Positions 1 to 9,159 of a stretch of 64,000 bases of DNA are shown here, in pieces. A model generated the notes under the pieces. That model was not told the origin of the DNA. It did not search any database and was given only the letters and a program-made list of their open reading frames with translations. The translations under genes were made by a program, and so were the position numbers. Source of the DNA: Solibacillus faecavium (GTDB lineage Bacteria > Bacillota > Bacilli > Bacillales_A > Planococcaceae); the NCBI RefSeq assembly GCF_014836905.1, contig NZ_JACSPZ010000001.1, positions 124,001-188,000 of the forward strand. The letters are read 5' to 3'. Numbering within the stretch: position 1 is the first letter of the stretch; each line of letters opens with the position of its first letter.

Positions 1-96
1 GGGCTCGAAAAGTTTTCTGTAACGTCCTCCAATTAAATGGTCAGAGGTTACAACTTTAATTACCGCCGGTCGGGAATTACACCCTGCCCCGAAGAT
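1..96 (-). promoter_or_regulatory. FMN riboswitch (RFN element), truncated by the window start
   Basis: Read on the minus strand, the segment opens with GGGGCAGGGTG, then AATTCCCGACCGGCGGT and a GGTCAGAGG-like complement further in; this is the hallmark 5' half of the RFN aptamer that binds flavin mononucleotide. The 3' part of the aptamer and the controlled gene lie outside the window. In B. subtilis the riboflavin transporter ribU (ypaA/fmnP) sits next to the sigX/res region, so a ribU homologue is the likely target; that is inference from synteny. Confidence 0.9.
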
Positions 97-150
97 GAAT
101 CAATATGAAATTATGCAACAAAATACTTGTTACAATTTCTATTATATATA

Positions 151-190
151 TAAAAACGGAATTGTAAAGACCATTGCTTACAATTCCGAG
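151..190 (-). terminator. Rho-independent terminator of sigX-rsiX
   Basis: An 11-bp perfect inverted repeat (157-167 with 178-188) is followed on the minus strand by TTTTTATATATA. It lies just after the rsiX stop codon and before the FMN riboswitch of the next unit. Confidence 0.85.
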
Positions 191-208
191 TAAATTTATT
201 TGAATTGA

Positions 209-1426
209 TTAAAAATTATAGAACAATATATTTCCCGAAACTGGCTTCTCTAAAGGTTTCGTAAAGTCAAAGCCACTCCAATTTTCTTGCACAATTTGTT
301 CAAATTTAATTTGCTTATCAAAACTTGAAGCCGTTAATAATAACCCTTCGATCATACGCATCACTTGAGCGGGATCATATTGTTCCAAATCAAGCGCTTG
401 GTCGAATGTTACTGTTACAATATCCCCTTTATCTTCTACTGTTAACGAAACTCCAGGTAAAATGACTGTACGATATATATCATTGGCTTCGGTTGTCATA
501 TTATTTATCGCATCCGTTACGTTTGGGAAGGTCATTCGGAAGTTAGGACTTAAATAAACTGCCCCATCCCTCATTTGATACATAAAATAATTATATTGTG
601 TTTGTTCACTTTTCAATGGTATTGACTGTCCCATTTCACCAACATGATCAAAATAAGCGATTTTTCCATTAGCATCTTCAATTTGTACTTCTTCATACGA
701 ATTGCCAAATGTATCTACAAGGGAACCGAAATAATTCGATAATGTAGCCGAACTTGTGTCATATCCGTGGTCCTCGGGTAATGTGTGAATAAGTTTATTT
801 CCTTCTTCACGCAATTCGCCTTTTAACGGATGATACTCATTAAATCCAAGCATTTGCTCATCCAGCAATGGACTAAACGTTTTATAAAGCTCCAATGCTG
901 TCGGTTTATCCGTGCCAAGCTTATCAACAACAACTTCATTAGGAATTAAAATACTCACAGGAACACTTTCTGCATCGTCCCCAGCAAGACCAATTTTGAA
1001 TAAGGTCACGCCTTCAAGCTGGCTTTCATAAATTAAAGTTTGTTGACCTTGTGTATCCATTGAAAAATTAGAAATTGTCGCGGATTCACTTTTTGAAGTT
1101 GCATCTCCAGCCCTACTCATTTTGGCACTTTCTTCCGATTCTGTAGTCGCCATATCAAATGTATTTTCCATAGAGATAGACTGATCATTTCCTAAAAACT
1201 GTGCACCAATCAAAACTATAATAAATAAGGAAGCGATAGATACTAGAAGCGGCGCCCAGCGAATCCCTTTTTGCGTAGGCTGTTGTATTTGAGGCGGCTC
1301 TTCACTAAATGCTCCTTCATCCTTTAAACGATTAAATATTTCATCCTTTGTTCGATGATCGGTTACTTTTGGGGCCTGTTTTAGAAGTTGCTCCAGGTTC
1401 TCCTCATCCCAACGCTCCTTTTTCAT
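209..1426 (-). CDS. rsiX: Anti-sigma-X factor RsiX
   Basis: This is the likely membrane-anchored anti-sigma factor for the sigma factor encoded just upstream. The protein has 405 residues: a charged cytoplasmic N-terminus, one hydrophobic segment at about residues 56-77 (LLVSIASLFIIVLIGAQFLG), then a long extracytoplasmic part with a Ser/Thr-rich linker. That topology fits RsiX, which holds sigma-X at the membrane until envelope stress. The start ATG overlaps the sigX stop, so the two are translationally coupled. The function is assigned from position and topology, because the extracytoplasmic domain itself carries no motif I recognise. Confidence 0.8.
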   Translation of the reverse strand: MKKERWDEENLEQLLKQAPKVTDHRTKDEIFNRLKDEGAFSEEPPQIQQPTQKGIRWAPLLVSIASLFIIVLIGAQFLGNDQSISMENTFDMATTESEESAKMSRAGDATSKSESATISNFSMDTQGQQTLIYESQLEGVTLFKIGLAGDDAESVPVSILIPNEVVVDKLGTDKPTALELYKTFSPLLDEQMLGFNEYHPLKGELREEGNKLIHTLPEDHGYDTSSATLSNYFGSLVDTFGNSYEEVQIEDANGKIAYFDHVGEMGQSIPLKSEQTQYNYFMYQMRDGAVYLSPNFRMTFPNVTDAINNMTTEANDIYRTVILPGVSLTVEDKGDIVTVTFDQALDLEQYDPAQVMRMIEGLLLTASSFDKQIKFEQIVQENWSGFDFTKPLEKPVSGNILFYNF

Positions 1427-1956
1427 AATGAATTCGCCTCCTTTCCATCTTGAGCTTCCAATAACTGTCTTAAATTTTTTAATGCCCGGTGCTGCGTCGT
1501 TTTTACTTTACCTGTGGTCCATCCTAATATATCAGCCGTTTCCTGTATCGAAAGTTCCTGAAGATAGCGCATAATAATCACCATTTTCTGATCCCCCGAG
1601 CATCGTTCCAATGCTAGCAGTAATCGGCTTAGTTCATCGTTTAGTTCCATTGACTGTTCTGGTGAAGGGACAGAGCTTACAAGCTGCTCTGTTTCCCAAT
1701 CAAATGCGGTAAATGCATGCTTATCCCGAACCTGTTTCTTTCTGAAATAGTCAATTGCCACATTTTTTGCAATTGAGAAAAGCCACGTTTTTTCAGAGCT
1801 TTTTCCTTCAAAGCGTTCATACGATTTCAGTACACGTACATACACTTCATGGGAAAGATCCTCCGCCGCTGTACGATTTTTTACTAAATAAAACAGAAAA
1901 TTAAAAACATCCTGATGATACATATCGTATAATCGATGGAATATGGACTGTTGCAC
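1423..1956 (-). CDS. sigX: ECF RNA polymerase sigma factor SigX
   Basis: A type I ECF sigma factor with region 2 (FLFYLVKNRTAAEDLSHEVYVR, then the SEKTWLFSIAKNVAIDYFRKK segment of regions 2.3-2.4) and region 4 (LQELSIQETADILGWTTGKVKT helix-turn-helix). It directs RNA polymerase to envelope-modification genes in Bacillus. A reading frame from GTG at 1965 exists, but GTG at 1956 has a GGAGG at 8-nt spacing and gives 177 residues, in line with the family, so that start is used. The operon is sigX-rsiX. A sigma-X-type promoter lies just upstream, consistent with autoregulation. Confidence 0.92.
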   Translation of the reverse strand: MQQSIFHRLYDMYHQDVFNFLFYLVKNRTAAEDLSHEVYVRVLKSYERFEGKSSEKTWLFSIAKNVAIDYFRKKQVRDKHAFTAFDWETEQLVSSVPSPEQSMELNDELSRLLLALERCSGDQKMVIIMRYLQELSIQETADILGWTTGKVKTTQHRALKNLRQLLEAQDGKEANSL

Positions 1957-1982
1957 CCATCCCACCTCCGTTCTAATAATTT

Positions 1983-2008
1983 GTCGTTTTCAAACAGTAA
2001 AAGTTACA
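1983..2008 (-). promoter_or_regulatory. Sigma-X autoregulatory promoter
   Basis: On the minus strand TGTAAC (2008-2003), a 16-nt spacer and CGAC (1986-1983) stand directly upstream of sigX. This matches the known sigma-X consensus (TGTAAC, about 16-17 nt, CGAC/CGTC). The distance to the GTG start is short but workable. Confidence 0.8.
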
Positions 2009-2045
2009 ATACCCTGTAATATTATATGAATAGCTTGTTAAAAAT

Positions 2046-2083
2046 AAAAGTTTATCACTTTGAGAACAAAATGATAAACTTTT
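2046..2083 (-). terminator. Terminator downstream of resE
   Basis: A 12-bp inverted repeat, AAAAGTTTATCA paired with TGATAAACTTTT, is followed on the minus strand by ATTTTTAA. It lies about 16 nt beyond the resE stop codon and separates resDE from the sigX promoter. Confidence 0.8.
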
Positions 2084-2098
2084 CTTACTACAATTTCG

Positions 2099-3874
2099 TT
2101 AAGTTAGTGGTAAATAAAATGTAAAGATTGTTCCTTGTTGCTCCACACTATCTACAGAAATCGTACCGTTATGTGCTTCTACTATATTTTTGGTTATTGC
2201 TAACCCTAAGCCTGTTCCACCTTTTGAACGTGTACGTGCTTTATCCGCTTTATAAAAACGTTCAAATACGTATGGTAAGTCATCTTGTGGTATACCTTGG
2301 CCAGTATCACTCACTTGAACTTTAGCAAATTTCTGTTCATTTGTTATCGATACTGTAACTGAACCTTCAGCCGGTGTATGGCGGATTGCATTATCGATTA
2401 AATTCGTTAACACTTGCTCAATGCGATCTTCATCAATCGGGATAAGCGCATCCTCCGAAAAGTCAGTTTCAAAATGAAGTTGTACATGATTTTCTTTAGC
2501 TGTCTGATCAAACTTATGCGTCATGCGTTCGATTACCGACACTAATGGGACATCATCTTTATAAAGACTCATATGACCCGACTCCATTCGTGCTAAATCC
2601 AATAAATCCGTAACGAGTCGGCTCATTCGTTGGGACTCATCATAAATAATACGAATCATATCAGTGCGTTCCTCTTCTGTTGTGACAACACCATCTATAA
2701 TAGCTTCTGAATAGCCTTGCAACATCGCTATCGGTGTTCGCAACTCATGCGAAACATTGGCAATGAAATCCGACTTCAGTTTTTCCAGCTTTGTTTCCTC
2801 TGTTTTATCACGTATAACAGCAACCGCACCCCGAATCGAATCTCCGCTATAGAGTGGGCTGATCGTAATACTATAATAAGATTTCCCCATCTGCAACTCT
2901 TCGTCCAGCTGATCTTCAAAACTTAGGACATGATCAAGCATTTGATAGAGCTCTTCCGGAATCGGCTTCGAACTGTTTAAACCTTTTTCAACAAACCATT
3001 TTTGAAGCAAACGCTCCGCCGGGGGATTACTAACTAAAATTGTTTTATCACGATTAAAAGTGATTACCGAATCTGTCATCGATGTTAAAATACTGGATAA
3101 TTGCTCTTTTTCCTGATTAATCACTTCCAAATGATGCTTTAATTGACGGCCCATTTGGTTAAAGGCTACTGCCAGCTGACCAATTTCGTCATTCTGTTTT
3201 ATTTCAATTTTAGAATCGAATCGACCCTTTGCCAATTCAAATGCGTGTTCACGCATGTTCCGTAATGGCAACGTTATTTTGGAAGAAAGGAAAAACGCAA
3301 ATATTGTCGTCAATATGAATGCAATGGCCGCTGCCAAAAAGACAATTTTCGTTGTTTCATTACTTGTTTGATTTAATGCGTCCGGGTTTTTGTAAATAAA
3401 TACTGCCCCGTGTAACTCTTCGTCACTTTTTAATGGAAAGCCAAGAACGATATATTTCAAATTTTTATTTTCTTCAATATTCGAAGGCAGGAGAAGCTCT
3501 TTAACAATCGGCTCACTTGATTCATAAACTTCCCCTAAATCCTCGTTCGAAATAATATTTTTCTGTATTTCCTCTTTATTCAATCCCTCTTGCATTGAAT
3601 ACAGTACTTCATTTGGATTTTTCGCGATGAGGACATTTGTCGTTTCCGTTAATAACTCGGAGATAATTGCGAATTGTTTATCATCCAATTCATCCTCATC
3701 AACAATACTGGCTATAGCTGCCGCAGTTTGTCTCAAGGAAATTTCAGACTGTTCATTATGATAGCTTTCAAGAAACTCCAGCATAAATACCGTGAAAATA
3801 AACAGGACAAATGAAACGAGAAGCAAAATGGTTACCCATAGCTTCCCGACAATACTTGTTGCTATTCTAATCAT
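2099..3874 (-). CDS. resE: Sensor histidine kinase ResE
   Basis: Membrane sensor kinase of the ResDE two-component system, which controls aerobic and anaerobic respiration genes. The order of parts is TM1 (about 11-31), an extracytoplasmic sensor region, TM2 (about 177-197), a HAMP domain, a PAS-like domain, then HisKA with the phospho-acceptor in FIANVSHELRTP, and HATPase with N (NLIDNAIRHT), G1 (DTGQGI) and G2 (GGTGLGL) boxes. Its 591 residues fit the family. The start overlaps the resD end by 8 nt, so the pair is co-translated. Strong synteny with resABC supports the name. Confidence 0.93.
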   Translation of the reverse strand: MIRIATSIVGKLWVTILLLVSFVLFIFTVFMLEFLESYHNEQSEISLRQTAAAIASIVDEDELDDKQFAIISELLTETTNVLIAKNPNEVLYSMQEGLNKEEIQKNIISNEDLGEVYESSEPIVKELLLPSNIEENKNLKYIVLGFPLKSDEELHGAVFIYKNPDALNQTSNETTKIVFLAAAIAFILTTIFAFFLSSKITLPLRNMREHAFELAKGRFDSKIEIKQNDEIGQLAVAFNQMGRQLKHHLEVINQEKEQLSSILTSMTDSVITFNRDKTILVSNPPAERLLQKWFVEKGLNSSKPIPEELYQMLDHVLSFEDQLDEELQMGKSYYSITISPLYSGDSIRGAVAVIRDKTEETKLEKLKSDFIANVSHELRTPIAMLQGYSEAIIDGVVTTEEERTDMIRIIYDESQRMSRLVTDLLDLARMESGHMSLYKDDVPLVSVIERMTHKFDQTAKENHVQLHFETDFSEDALIPIDEDRIEQVLTNLIDNAIRHTPAEGSVTVSITNEQKFAKVQVSDTGQGIPQDDLPYVFERFYKADKARTRSKGGTGLGLAITKNIVEAHNGTISVDSVEQQGTIFTFYLPLT

Positions 3875-4583
3875 TTACTACCTCAAATTTATAGCCGACA
3901 CCCCAAACAGTTACAATCATTTTCGCCGCATTTTCAGAGACACGGTTTAACTTTTCACGTAAACGTTTAACATGGGTATCTACCGTACGAAGGTCGCCAA
4001 AGAAATCGTAATGCCATACTTCTTTTAGCAGTTGTTCACGGTCAAATACTTTATCTGGTGCTTTTGCTAAAAAGTATAATAATTCATATTCTTTTGGTGT
4101 TAAGTTCACTTCTGTACCATCCGCTGTTACACGGTGTGCATCGTGATCAATAGTTAAGTGCGGGAATACAACTAAATCCTTAGATGAAGAAGCATTCGCT
4201 ACCGGTGAAAATACCGCTGATCGACGTAAAATAGCTTTTACACGCAGCACAACTTCGCGCGGACTGAACGGCTTAACAATATAGTCATCAGCTCCCAGTT
4301 CAAAACCTTGAACACGGTTTGCTTCTTCTCCTTTTGCTGTTAACAAAATAATCGGTGTTGTTTTCTTTTCACGCAGCTCAGCGCAAACTTCTAAACCGTC
4401 TTTTTCAGGCATCATAATATCCAGTAAAATACAATGATAATCTTTTTCTAGCGCCATTGAAAGTGCTTGTTCTCCGTTTTCTGCTTCTTCTACTGCGTAG
4501 CCTTCGCGTTCTAAATACATCTTTAATAAACGTCGAATGCGGTCTTCATCATCTACAATTAATACAGAAATATTTTCAGACAC
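3867..4583 (-). CDS. resD: Response regulator ResD
   Basis: OmpR/PhoB-family regulator with a receiver domain (VLIVDDEDRIRRLL, phospho-acceptor in LLDIMMPEKDG, conserved Lys in IVKPFSPRE) and a C-terminal winged helix (LTPKEYELLYFLAKAPDKVF, then RTVDTHVKRLREKL). The frame extends to a TTG at 4601, but GTG at 4583 has GGGG at 8-nt spacing and gives 238 residues, close to the 240 of B. subtilis ResD. It acts with ResE on cytochrome biogenesis and respiratory genes. The resABC genes lie immediately upstream, but a terminator at about 4.66 kb suggests resDE also has its own promoter. Confidence 0.94.
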   Translation of the reverse strand: MSENISVLIVDDEDRIRRLLKMYLEREGYAVEEAENGEQALSMALEKDYHCILLDIMMPEKDGLEVCAELREKKTTPIILLTAKGEEANRVQGFELGADDYIVKPFSPREVVLRVKAILRRSAVFSPVANASSSKDLVVFPHLTIDHDAHRVTADGTEVNLTPKEYELLYFLAKAPDKVFDREQLLKEVWHYDFFGDLRTVDTHVKRLREKLNRVSENAAKMIVTVWGVGYKFEVVND

Positions 4584-4650
4584 TGATGTTGCCCCTTTCA
4601 AAACTCTTCTCTTTCTCTACTCCATTGTACCTTTTAAAAGTACAATTGAA

Positions 4651-4680
4651 AAGAAAAGCTCAATCAAAATGATTGAACTT
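4651..4680 (-). terminator. Terminator between resABC and resDE
   Basis: On the minus strand TTCAATCA, a short TTT loop and TGATTGAG are followed by CTTTTCTTTTC. The stem is 8 bp with one wobble pair. It would end resABC transcription, possibly incompletely, since resDE are partly read through from resA in B. subtilis. Confidence 0.65.
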
Positions 4681-4707
4681 TTATAACTTTATGATATTTT
4701 AATAAAC

Positions 4708-5892
4708 TTAAGCGTAAGAGTGTAAACCAGCAATTACTAAGTTTACGACAACTAAATTAAATAGAATGATTAGGAACCCTATTACCGTTAACCAGGCAGT
4801 CTTTTTGCCTTCCCAGCCTTTTGATAGGCGTAAATGTAAAAATGCTGCATAGAACAACCATGTAACAAGCGCCCAAACTTCTTTTGGATCCCAGCCCCAG
4901 AAACGTCCCCATGCTTTTTGCGCCCAAATCATCGCAAAAATCAGTGCTCCAAGCGTAAATATTGGGAATGCAATTAAAACTGTACGATATGCGATTTCAT
5001 CCATCAATGTAGAGTTTACTCGCTTTACCAACGGCTGGAACATTGTTGCTACCTTTCTTCTAAAGATGAGACGGATCAAAATATAAATCACCGTACCAAA
5101 TAGAATGGACCATACTACTGTTGTTAATTTTCGTGCATCAATTAGTGCAGGCAATTCTACTAATGGTGTCATGCGATCTTCTGTTAACTCTACATACTCA
5201 TTCATGCCAAAGATTGGCGGCATCAAATATGTTGAAGTGCTTACTTTATCCAAAGTATCGACATATTCATACTTCGCTTCATAATCCATGACATTGAATG
5301 TTACCGTTGCTGCCACGAAACCTACAATTAATACACAGCAGAACATAACCGTTTCAAGCCAAAAGCTCTCTTTTGAGCGTTCATTCATATTTACATTTTT
5401 CAGTAAATAAATTAGACCCGCTACCGCACTGATTCCAAAAATGGATTGACCTATTGCTGCCGTAATTACATGAATTGTTAACCAGTGACTTTGTAATGAC
5501 GGTACTAACGGACTTACCTCTGTCGGGAACATTGAAGCATAGGCAATGATTAGGAGTGCGATTGGTAAAGCTACTACACCTAATGCCGACACTTTATACA
5601 TAAAGAAAATGACAATGAACGATAAGATGATGAACATACCGAATGCTGTCGTAAATTCAAACATATTACTAACTGGTGCATGTCCTGTATAAATCCAACG
5701 TGTTATGAAATAACCTAATTGTGCAACAAAACCGATAATTGTAACGGTGATTGCCAATTTACCGTATTTGTCTGCTCGACTCGCCGCTGTATCATTTTTT
5801 TCTTTAATTGCTCCTCCAAATAGGAATGTGCCAAACAAATAACAAAAAAATGCAACATACAGTAAATAACCACTTAAATCTATTAAACTCAT
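4708..5892 (-). CDS. resC: Cytochrome c biogenesis protein ResC (CcsA/CcsB type)
   Basis: Polytopic membrane protein of system II cytochrome c maturation. With ResB it forms the synthase that carries heme across the membrane and attaches it to apocytochromes. The diagnostic tryptophan-rich WWD-type motif is visible near residues 328-345 (WGRFWGWDPKEVWAL), flanked by many hydrophobic segments and the expected external histidines. Length 394 matches the family. The start overlaps the resB stop by 4 nt. The presence of cccA (cytochrome c550) at 63.4 kb gives this machinery an obvious substrate within the same window. Confidence 0.93.
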   Translation of the reverse strand: MSLIDLSGYLLYVAFFCYLFGTFLFGGAIKEKNDTAASRADKYGKLAITVTIIGFVAQLGYFITRWIYTGHAPVSNMFEFTTAFGMFIILSFIVIFFMYKVSALGVVALPIALLIIAYASMFPTEVSPLVPSLQSHWLTIHVITAAIGQSIFGISAVAGLIYLLKNVNMNERSKESFWLETVMFCCVLIVGFVAATVTFNVMDYEAKYEYVDTLDKVSTSTYLMPPIFGMNEYVELTEDRMTPLVELPALIDARKLTTVVWSILFGTVIYILIRLIFRRKVATMFQPLVKRVNSTLMDEIAYRTVLIAFPIFTLGALIFAMIWAQKAWGRFWGWDPKEVWALVTWLFYAAFLHLRLSKGWEGKKTAWLTVIGFLIILFNLVVVNLVIAGLHSYA

Positions 5893-7547
5893 AAGGTTTT
5901 ACCATCCTTTTCTGTTTCAACATGTTCACTATTTTCCGATTCCAGCTGATCTACGTATTGTGGTAAATGGGCATGTTTCTTTAAGGCCTCTAAATCCTTC
6001 TTCATACCAAACCAGTTTTTGTTTGTATGGGCTGCTAAACGAACTGTACCATCTTCCAATTGTTCAATCCAAATACGACGGTGATTCCAATACGAACCGA
6101 TTACTACACCGATCATAAAGATAATCGCTCCAACTATAAGTAGAGGAATTGTGCGGTCGTATCGGACCATTAAGCCCGACATGTGACGTGTTTCTACATT
6201 GGAAAACTTCATTTTATACATGTTGTTACCTTCAGGCTCTAATGTTTGCTGAATGGCTACAAAACTCGTTTCTCCTTCTGGTTTCTCAGGAGTACTCATT
6301 TTAAATATAAATGCCGGATTATTCGGTGTTTGTGTTGCAGTTTGCGGCACACCTTCCTTAAACCCAGAAAAATCAGGATAGAAGCCCATTAATTCTACTT
6401 TAGCTCCGTTATCCAATAGGTATTCGTCTTGAGGATTTGTTAAATCTATACTAACTTGCCCAAGTGATTCTTCAGTTTCTTTAAGTATTAAATCAAAAAC
6501 CATTGTTTTAATTTCATTCAGCCTGAAGTCCATTTGATAAACCGCATAACCTTCATGCTTTAATGGATGATTCACTCGAATATTATATTGCTTTACTTCT
6601 TCTAAATCTTCAGCTTGTCCGGGAACAGCATTTTCCTTTTGTTTATATAATGTAACATCCGTTTGATAATTTTTCGCCACTACGTTAATTCCTTGTTTAA
6701 TCTGCTCACCTTGTGGATCGTTATCGTATGTTTCCAATATAAATTGGTCATTTTTCAAAAAATAACCATCCATACCCGGAATTGCCCGTGTTTCTCCTTC
6801 ACGTAACCAGATAGACTCATCTACGTAGAAGCCAGGAACTAAATGAAGCATAACAGCTATTATAAATATGATAAGTCCAACATGATTTATATAAGCGCCG
6901 TAACGAGAAAAACGTCCACGCTCTGCCAATATTGCGTCATCTTCACGGCGGACATTATATTTTAAATTTTTTAAAGTTTGTTCTACAAGCTGTAATGTTT
7001 GGCCAGTATCCTCACCCGGTTTACCTTCACTGTAGATGCGCTGACGCTTCATAAAGCTTGTATGTCTTTTCACTCGTTGATTCTTTAAAGACTTATGTAA
7101 TGGAATACCACGGTCAATACTCGCAATAATAATGGACACACCTAGCATTAATACAAGTATTTGGAACCAAAGGGAAGAATAGAGATCCGATAAACCTAAC
7201 GCATAATATATTTCCCCAAACCAGCCATATACATCTGAATAGTATTTTTCCTTCTCTGCATCAGTCGCTACTCTAACGTAAAACTCCTGCGGTAAAATCG
7301 TCCCGATAGAAGCTGCCACTAAATTTATTATGATAAGTGAAATACCGACCTTTACACTCGAGAAAAAATTCCAAATTTTATCAATAATCGATTTGTTGTA
7401 AGTTTTTGAACGAATGGCTGTCCCTTCGTACCGCATGTCTGCAATTTTTTTGCTTTTTTCCTCCATTGTTAAAGGAGATCCACATTTTTGACAGAGATTA
7501 GTACCTTCAGGATTTTCATGCCCGCATTCACAAAGTATTATATTCAT
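5889..7547 (-). CDS. resB: Cytochrome c biogenesis protein ResB
   Basis: Partner of ResC in system II cytochrome c synthesis. The N-terminus carries a small zinc-ribbon-like cysteine cluster (C6, C8, C18, C21), followed by transmembrane segments starting near VGISLIIINLVAASIGTILP, a long extracytoplasmic domain, and a final membrane helix near LLIVGAIIFMIGVVIGSYW. The 552 residues agree with Bacillus ResB. The gene lies 13 nt after resA and overlaps resC by 4 nt, so resABC reads as one operon. The zinc-ribbon head is, as far as I recall, typical of Bacillus ResB. Confidence 0.93.
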   Translation of the reverse strand: MNIILCECGHENPEGTNLCQKCGSPLTMEEKSKKIADMRYEGTAIRSKTYNKSIIDKIWNFFSSVKVGISLIIINLVAASIGTILPQEFYVRVATDAEKEKYYSDVYGWFGEIYYALGLSDLYSSLWFQILVLMLGVSIIIASIDRGIPLHKSLKNQRVKRHTSFMKRQRIYSEGKPGEDTGQTLQLVEQTLKNLKYNVRREDDAILAERGRFSRYGAYINHVGLIIFIIAVMLHLVPGFYVDESIWLREGETRAIPGMDGYFLKNDQFILETYDNDPQGEQIKQGINVVAKNYQTDVTLYKQKENAVPGQAEDLEEVKQYNIRVNHPLKHEGYAVYQMDFRLNEIKTMVFDLILKETEESLGQVSIDLTNPQDEYLLDNGAKVELMGFYPDFSGFKEGVPQTATQTPNNPAFIFKMSTPEKPEGETSFVAIQQTLEPEGNNMYKMKFSNVETRHMSGLMVRYDRTIPLLIVGAIIFMIGVVIGSYWNHRRIWIEQLEDGTVRLAAHTNKNWFGMKKDLEALKKHAHLPQYVDQLESENSEHVETEKDGKTL

Positions 7548-7560
7548 TGCGTTAAAACTC

Positions 7561-8094
7561 CTATTCCGGCTTTATTGACTCCATATACTGCGCGATTTTT
7601 TCCTCGCTCATTTCACCAGTTATAATACGGTCAACAGTACCATCTGGTTTAATAAATATTGATGTAGGAAGAGGTCCAATGCTGTAGGCTGTAAATACGC
7701 TTTTCGTTTTGTCGATTGCAACCGGGAAGTTCATCCCCATATTGGCAACATACTTCTTAACTTCAAACTCAGATTGGGCGAAATTGACAGCAATAATCTG
7801 TACACCTTTATTAGCAAATGCTGTGTATTGACGAGTCATAGCAGGGAATTCTCGTTCGCATGGTTCACACCAAGTTCCCCAAAAATTTAAAACGACACCT
7901 TTTCCTTCGTAATCTTTTAATCTATGTTTCTCACCATTCAAATCTACTACTTCAAAATCAGGCGCCTGTGCCCCTGCTTGTACTATTTCTATTTTATCTT
8001 TCGTTACAGCACCATAAATGGTATATCCGATTGCTATTGCTAAAATTGCTAGTATAATGCCACGTGTCACAGAACGTTTTCTTTTTTTATCCAA
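7561..8094 (-). CDS. resA: Thiol-disulfide oxidoreductase ResA
   Basis: Membrane-anchored thioredoxin-fold protein that reduces the CXXCH cysteines of apocytochrome c before heme attachment. An N-terminal anchor (about residues 11-30) is followed by the thioredoxin domain with the active site WCEPC (C76, C79), the nearby acidic residue E82 equivalent to the functional glutamate of ResA, and the cis-proline loop in GPLPTSIF. The 177-residue length is typical. It is the first gene of resABC. The ribosome binding site is AAGGAGGT just upstream of the ATG. Confidence 0.94.
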   Translation of the reverse strand: MDKKRKRSVTRGIILAILAIAIGYTIYGAVTKDKIEIVQAGAQAPDFEVVDLNGEKHRLKDYEGKGVVLNFWGTWCEPCEREFPAMTRQYTAFANKGVQIIAVNFAQSEFEVKKYVANMGMNFPVAIDKTKSVFTAYSIGPLPTSIFIKPDGTVDRIITGEMSEEKIAQYMESIKPE

Positions 8095-8200
8095 ACAAAA
8101 AACCTCCTTCCTTTTAGCAACTACTGTTGCCTATTATAGCAAATAATTACAAAATGATAATTCTTTTAATTATGAATGATTTATGAACGTTTCCACTATT

Positions 8201-8944
8201 TTAATTGTTGTAATCTAATTTTCCTGTTTCAGCCAGTACGCGCAACAGTTTTACTTCATGCTTTGTTAGCTGACGATATTCACCAGGCGACAATCCTGTT
8301 AGATCCAAAAATGCAAAGCGCTCACGTTTTAACTTCACAACCGGTGTCCCAATCGCTTCGAACATACGACGCACTTGACGGTTACGCCCTTCATGGATTG
8401 TGATTTCACAAATTGCTTTTCCGGCACTTTCATCAAAGCTTGTCATACTTACTTTTGCTGGAGCCGTTTTCCCGTCTTCCAGCTTAATGCCATTTTGAAG
8501 TTTCATTAGCCCTTGCTTTGTTGGAATCCCTTTAACACGTGCAATATATGTTTTATCTATTTTAAATTTAGGGTGAGTCATTAAGTTTGAAAAATCCCCG
8601 TCATTTGTTAATAGTAGTAAACCTGTTGTATCATAATCCAAACGACCTACCGGGAAAATCCGTTGATGAACATGCTTTTTGAAAATATCTGTTACTGTTT
8701 TACGACCTTTATCATCTGTTACAGCTGAAATATAGGCACGTGGTTTATATAATAGGAAATATACTTTATCCTCTTTTTCAAGCTTTACGCCTTCTACTTC
8801 TATCGTGTCCGAGTTCGAAACCTTTGTTCCTAGCTCTTTTACCACTACTCCATTAACTTTTACTTTACCTTCTACGATTAATTGCTCTGCTTTACGTCGT
8901 GATGCAACGCCTGCATATGCAATCACTTTCTGTAATCTTTCCAT
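8201..8944 (-). CDS. rluB: 23S rRNA pseudouridine synthase RluB
   Basis: Pseudouridine synthase of the RsuA/RluB family. The N-terminal S4 RNA-binding domain (MERLQKVIAYAGVASRRKAE) is followed by the catalytic domain with GRLDYDTTGLLLLTNDGDF, which holds the catalytic aspartate, and by IHEGRNRQVRRMFEAIG near the C-terminus. It modifies 23S rRNA near position 2605 in characterised relatives. In B. subtilis rluB follows spmAB and precedes resA; here dacB comes directly before it and the spmA/spmB genes are absent from this interval. Confidence 0.92.
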   Translation of the reverse strand: MERLQKVIAYAGVASRRKAEQLIVEGKVKVNGVVVKELGTKVSNSDTIEVEGVKLEKEDKVYFLLYKPRAYISAVTDDKGRKTVTDIFKKHVHQRIFPVGRLDYDTTGLLLLTNDGDFSNLMTHPKFKIDKTYIARVKGIPTKQGLMKLQNGIKLEDGKTAPAKVSMTSFDESAGKAICEITIHEGRNRQVRRMFEAIGTPVVKLKRERFAFLDLTGLSPGEYRQLTKHEVKLLRVLAETGKLDYNN

Positions 8945-9159
8945 AAGTTCACCTCATTGATTGATAAACTGCAAAGACGCACGCTTCTACAGCATTCGAA
9001 TTTGCACTTTTCCTTTATTGCTATAAATATTTTGAAGAAAATTAAATCTATAACTCGTCATCCACAACACGTACGCCATAAATTTCCTTAACGAATAAAA
9101 ATTATGGCATACTTTCAATACTTATTAAAGAAATTTCACTTTTCAAACAATACGTTCGA
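8945..9159. other. Intergenic interval in the expected spmA-spmB position
   Basis: In B. subtilis this interval (dacB to rluB) holds spmA and spmB. Here there are only 215 bp. The minus strand contains a possible 30-codon frame starting at about 9081 behind AAGGAAA, and an imperfect inverted repeat around GCCATAA (about 9074-9110). I see no similarity to SpmA or SpmB. The small frame is too weak to call as a gene. Confidence 0.4.
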
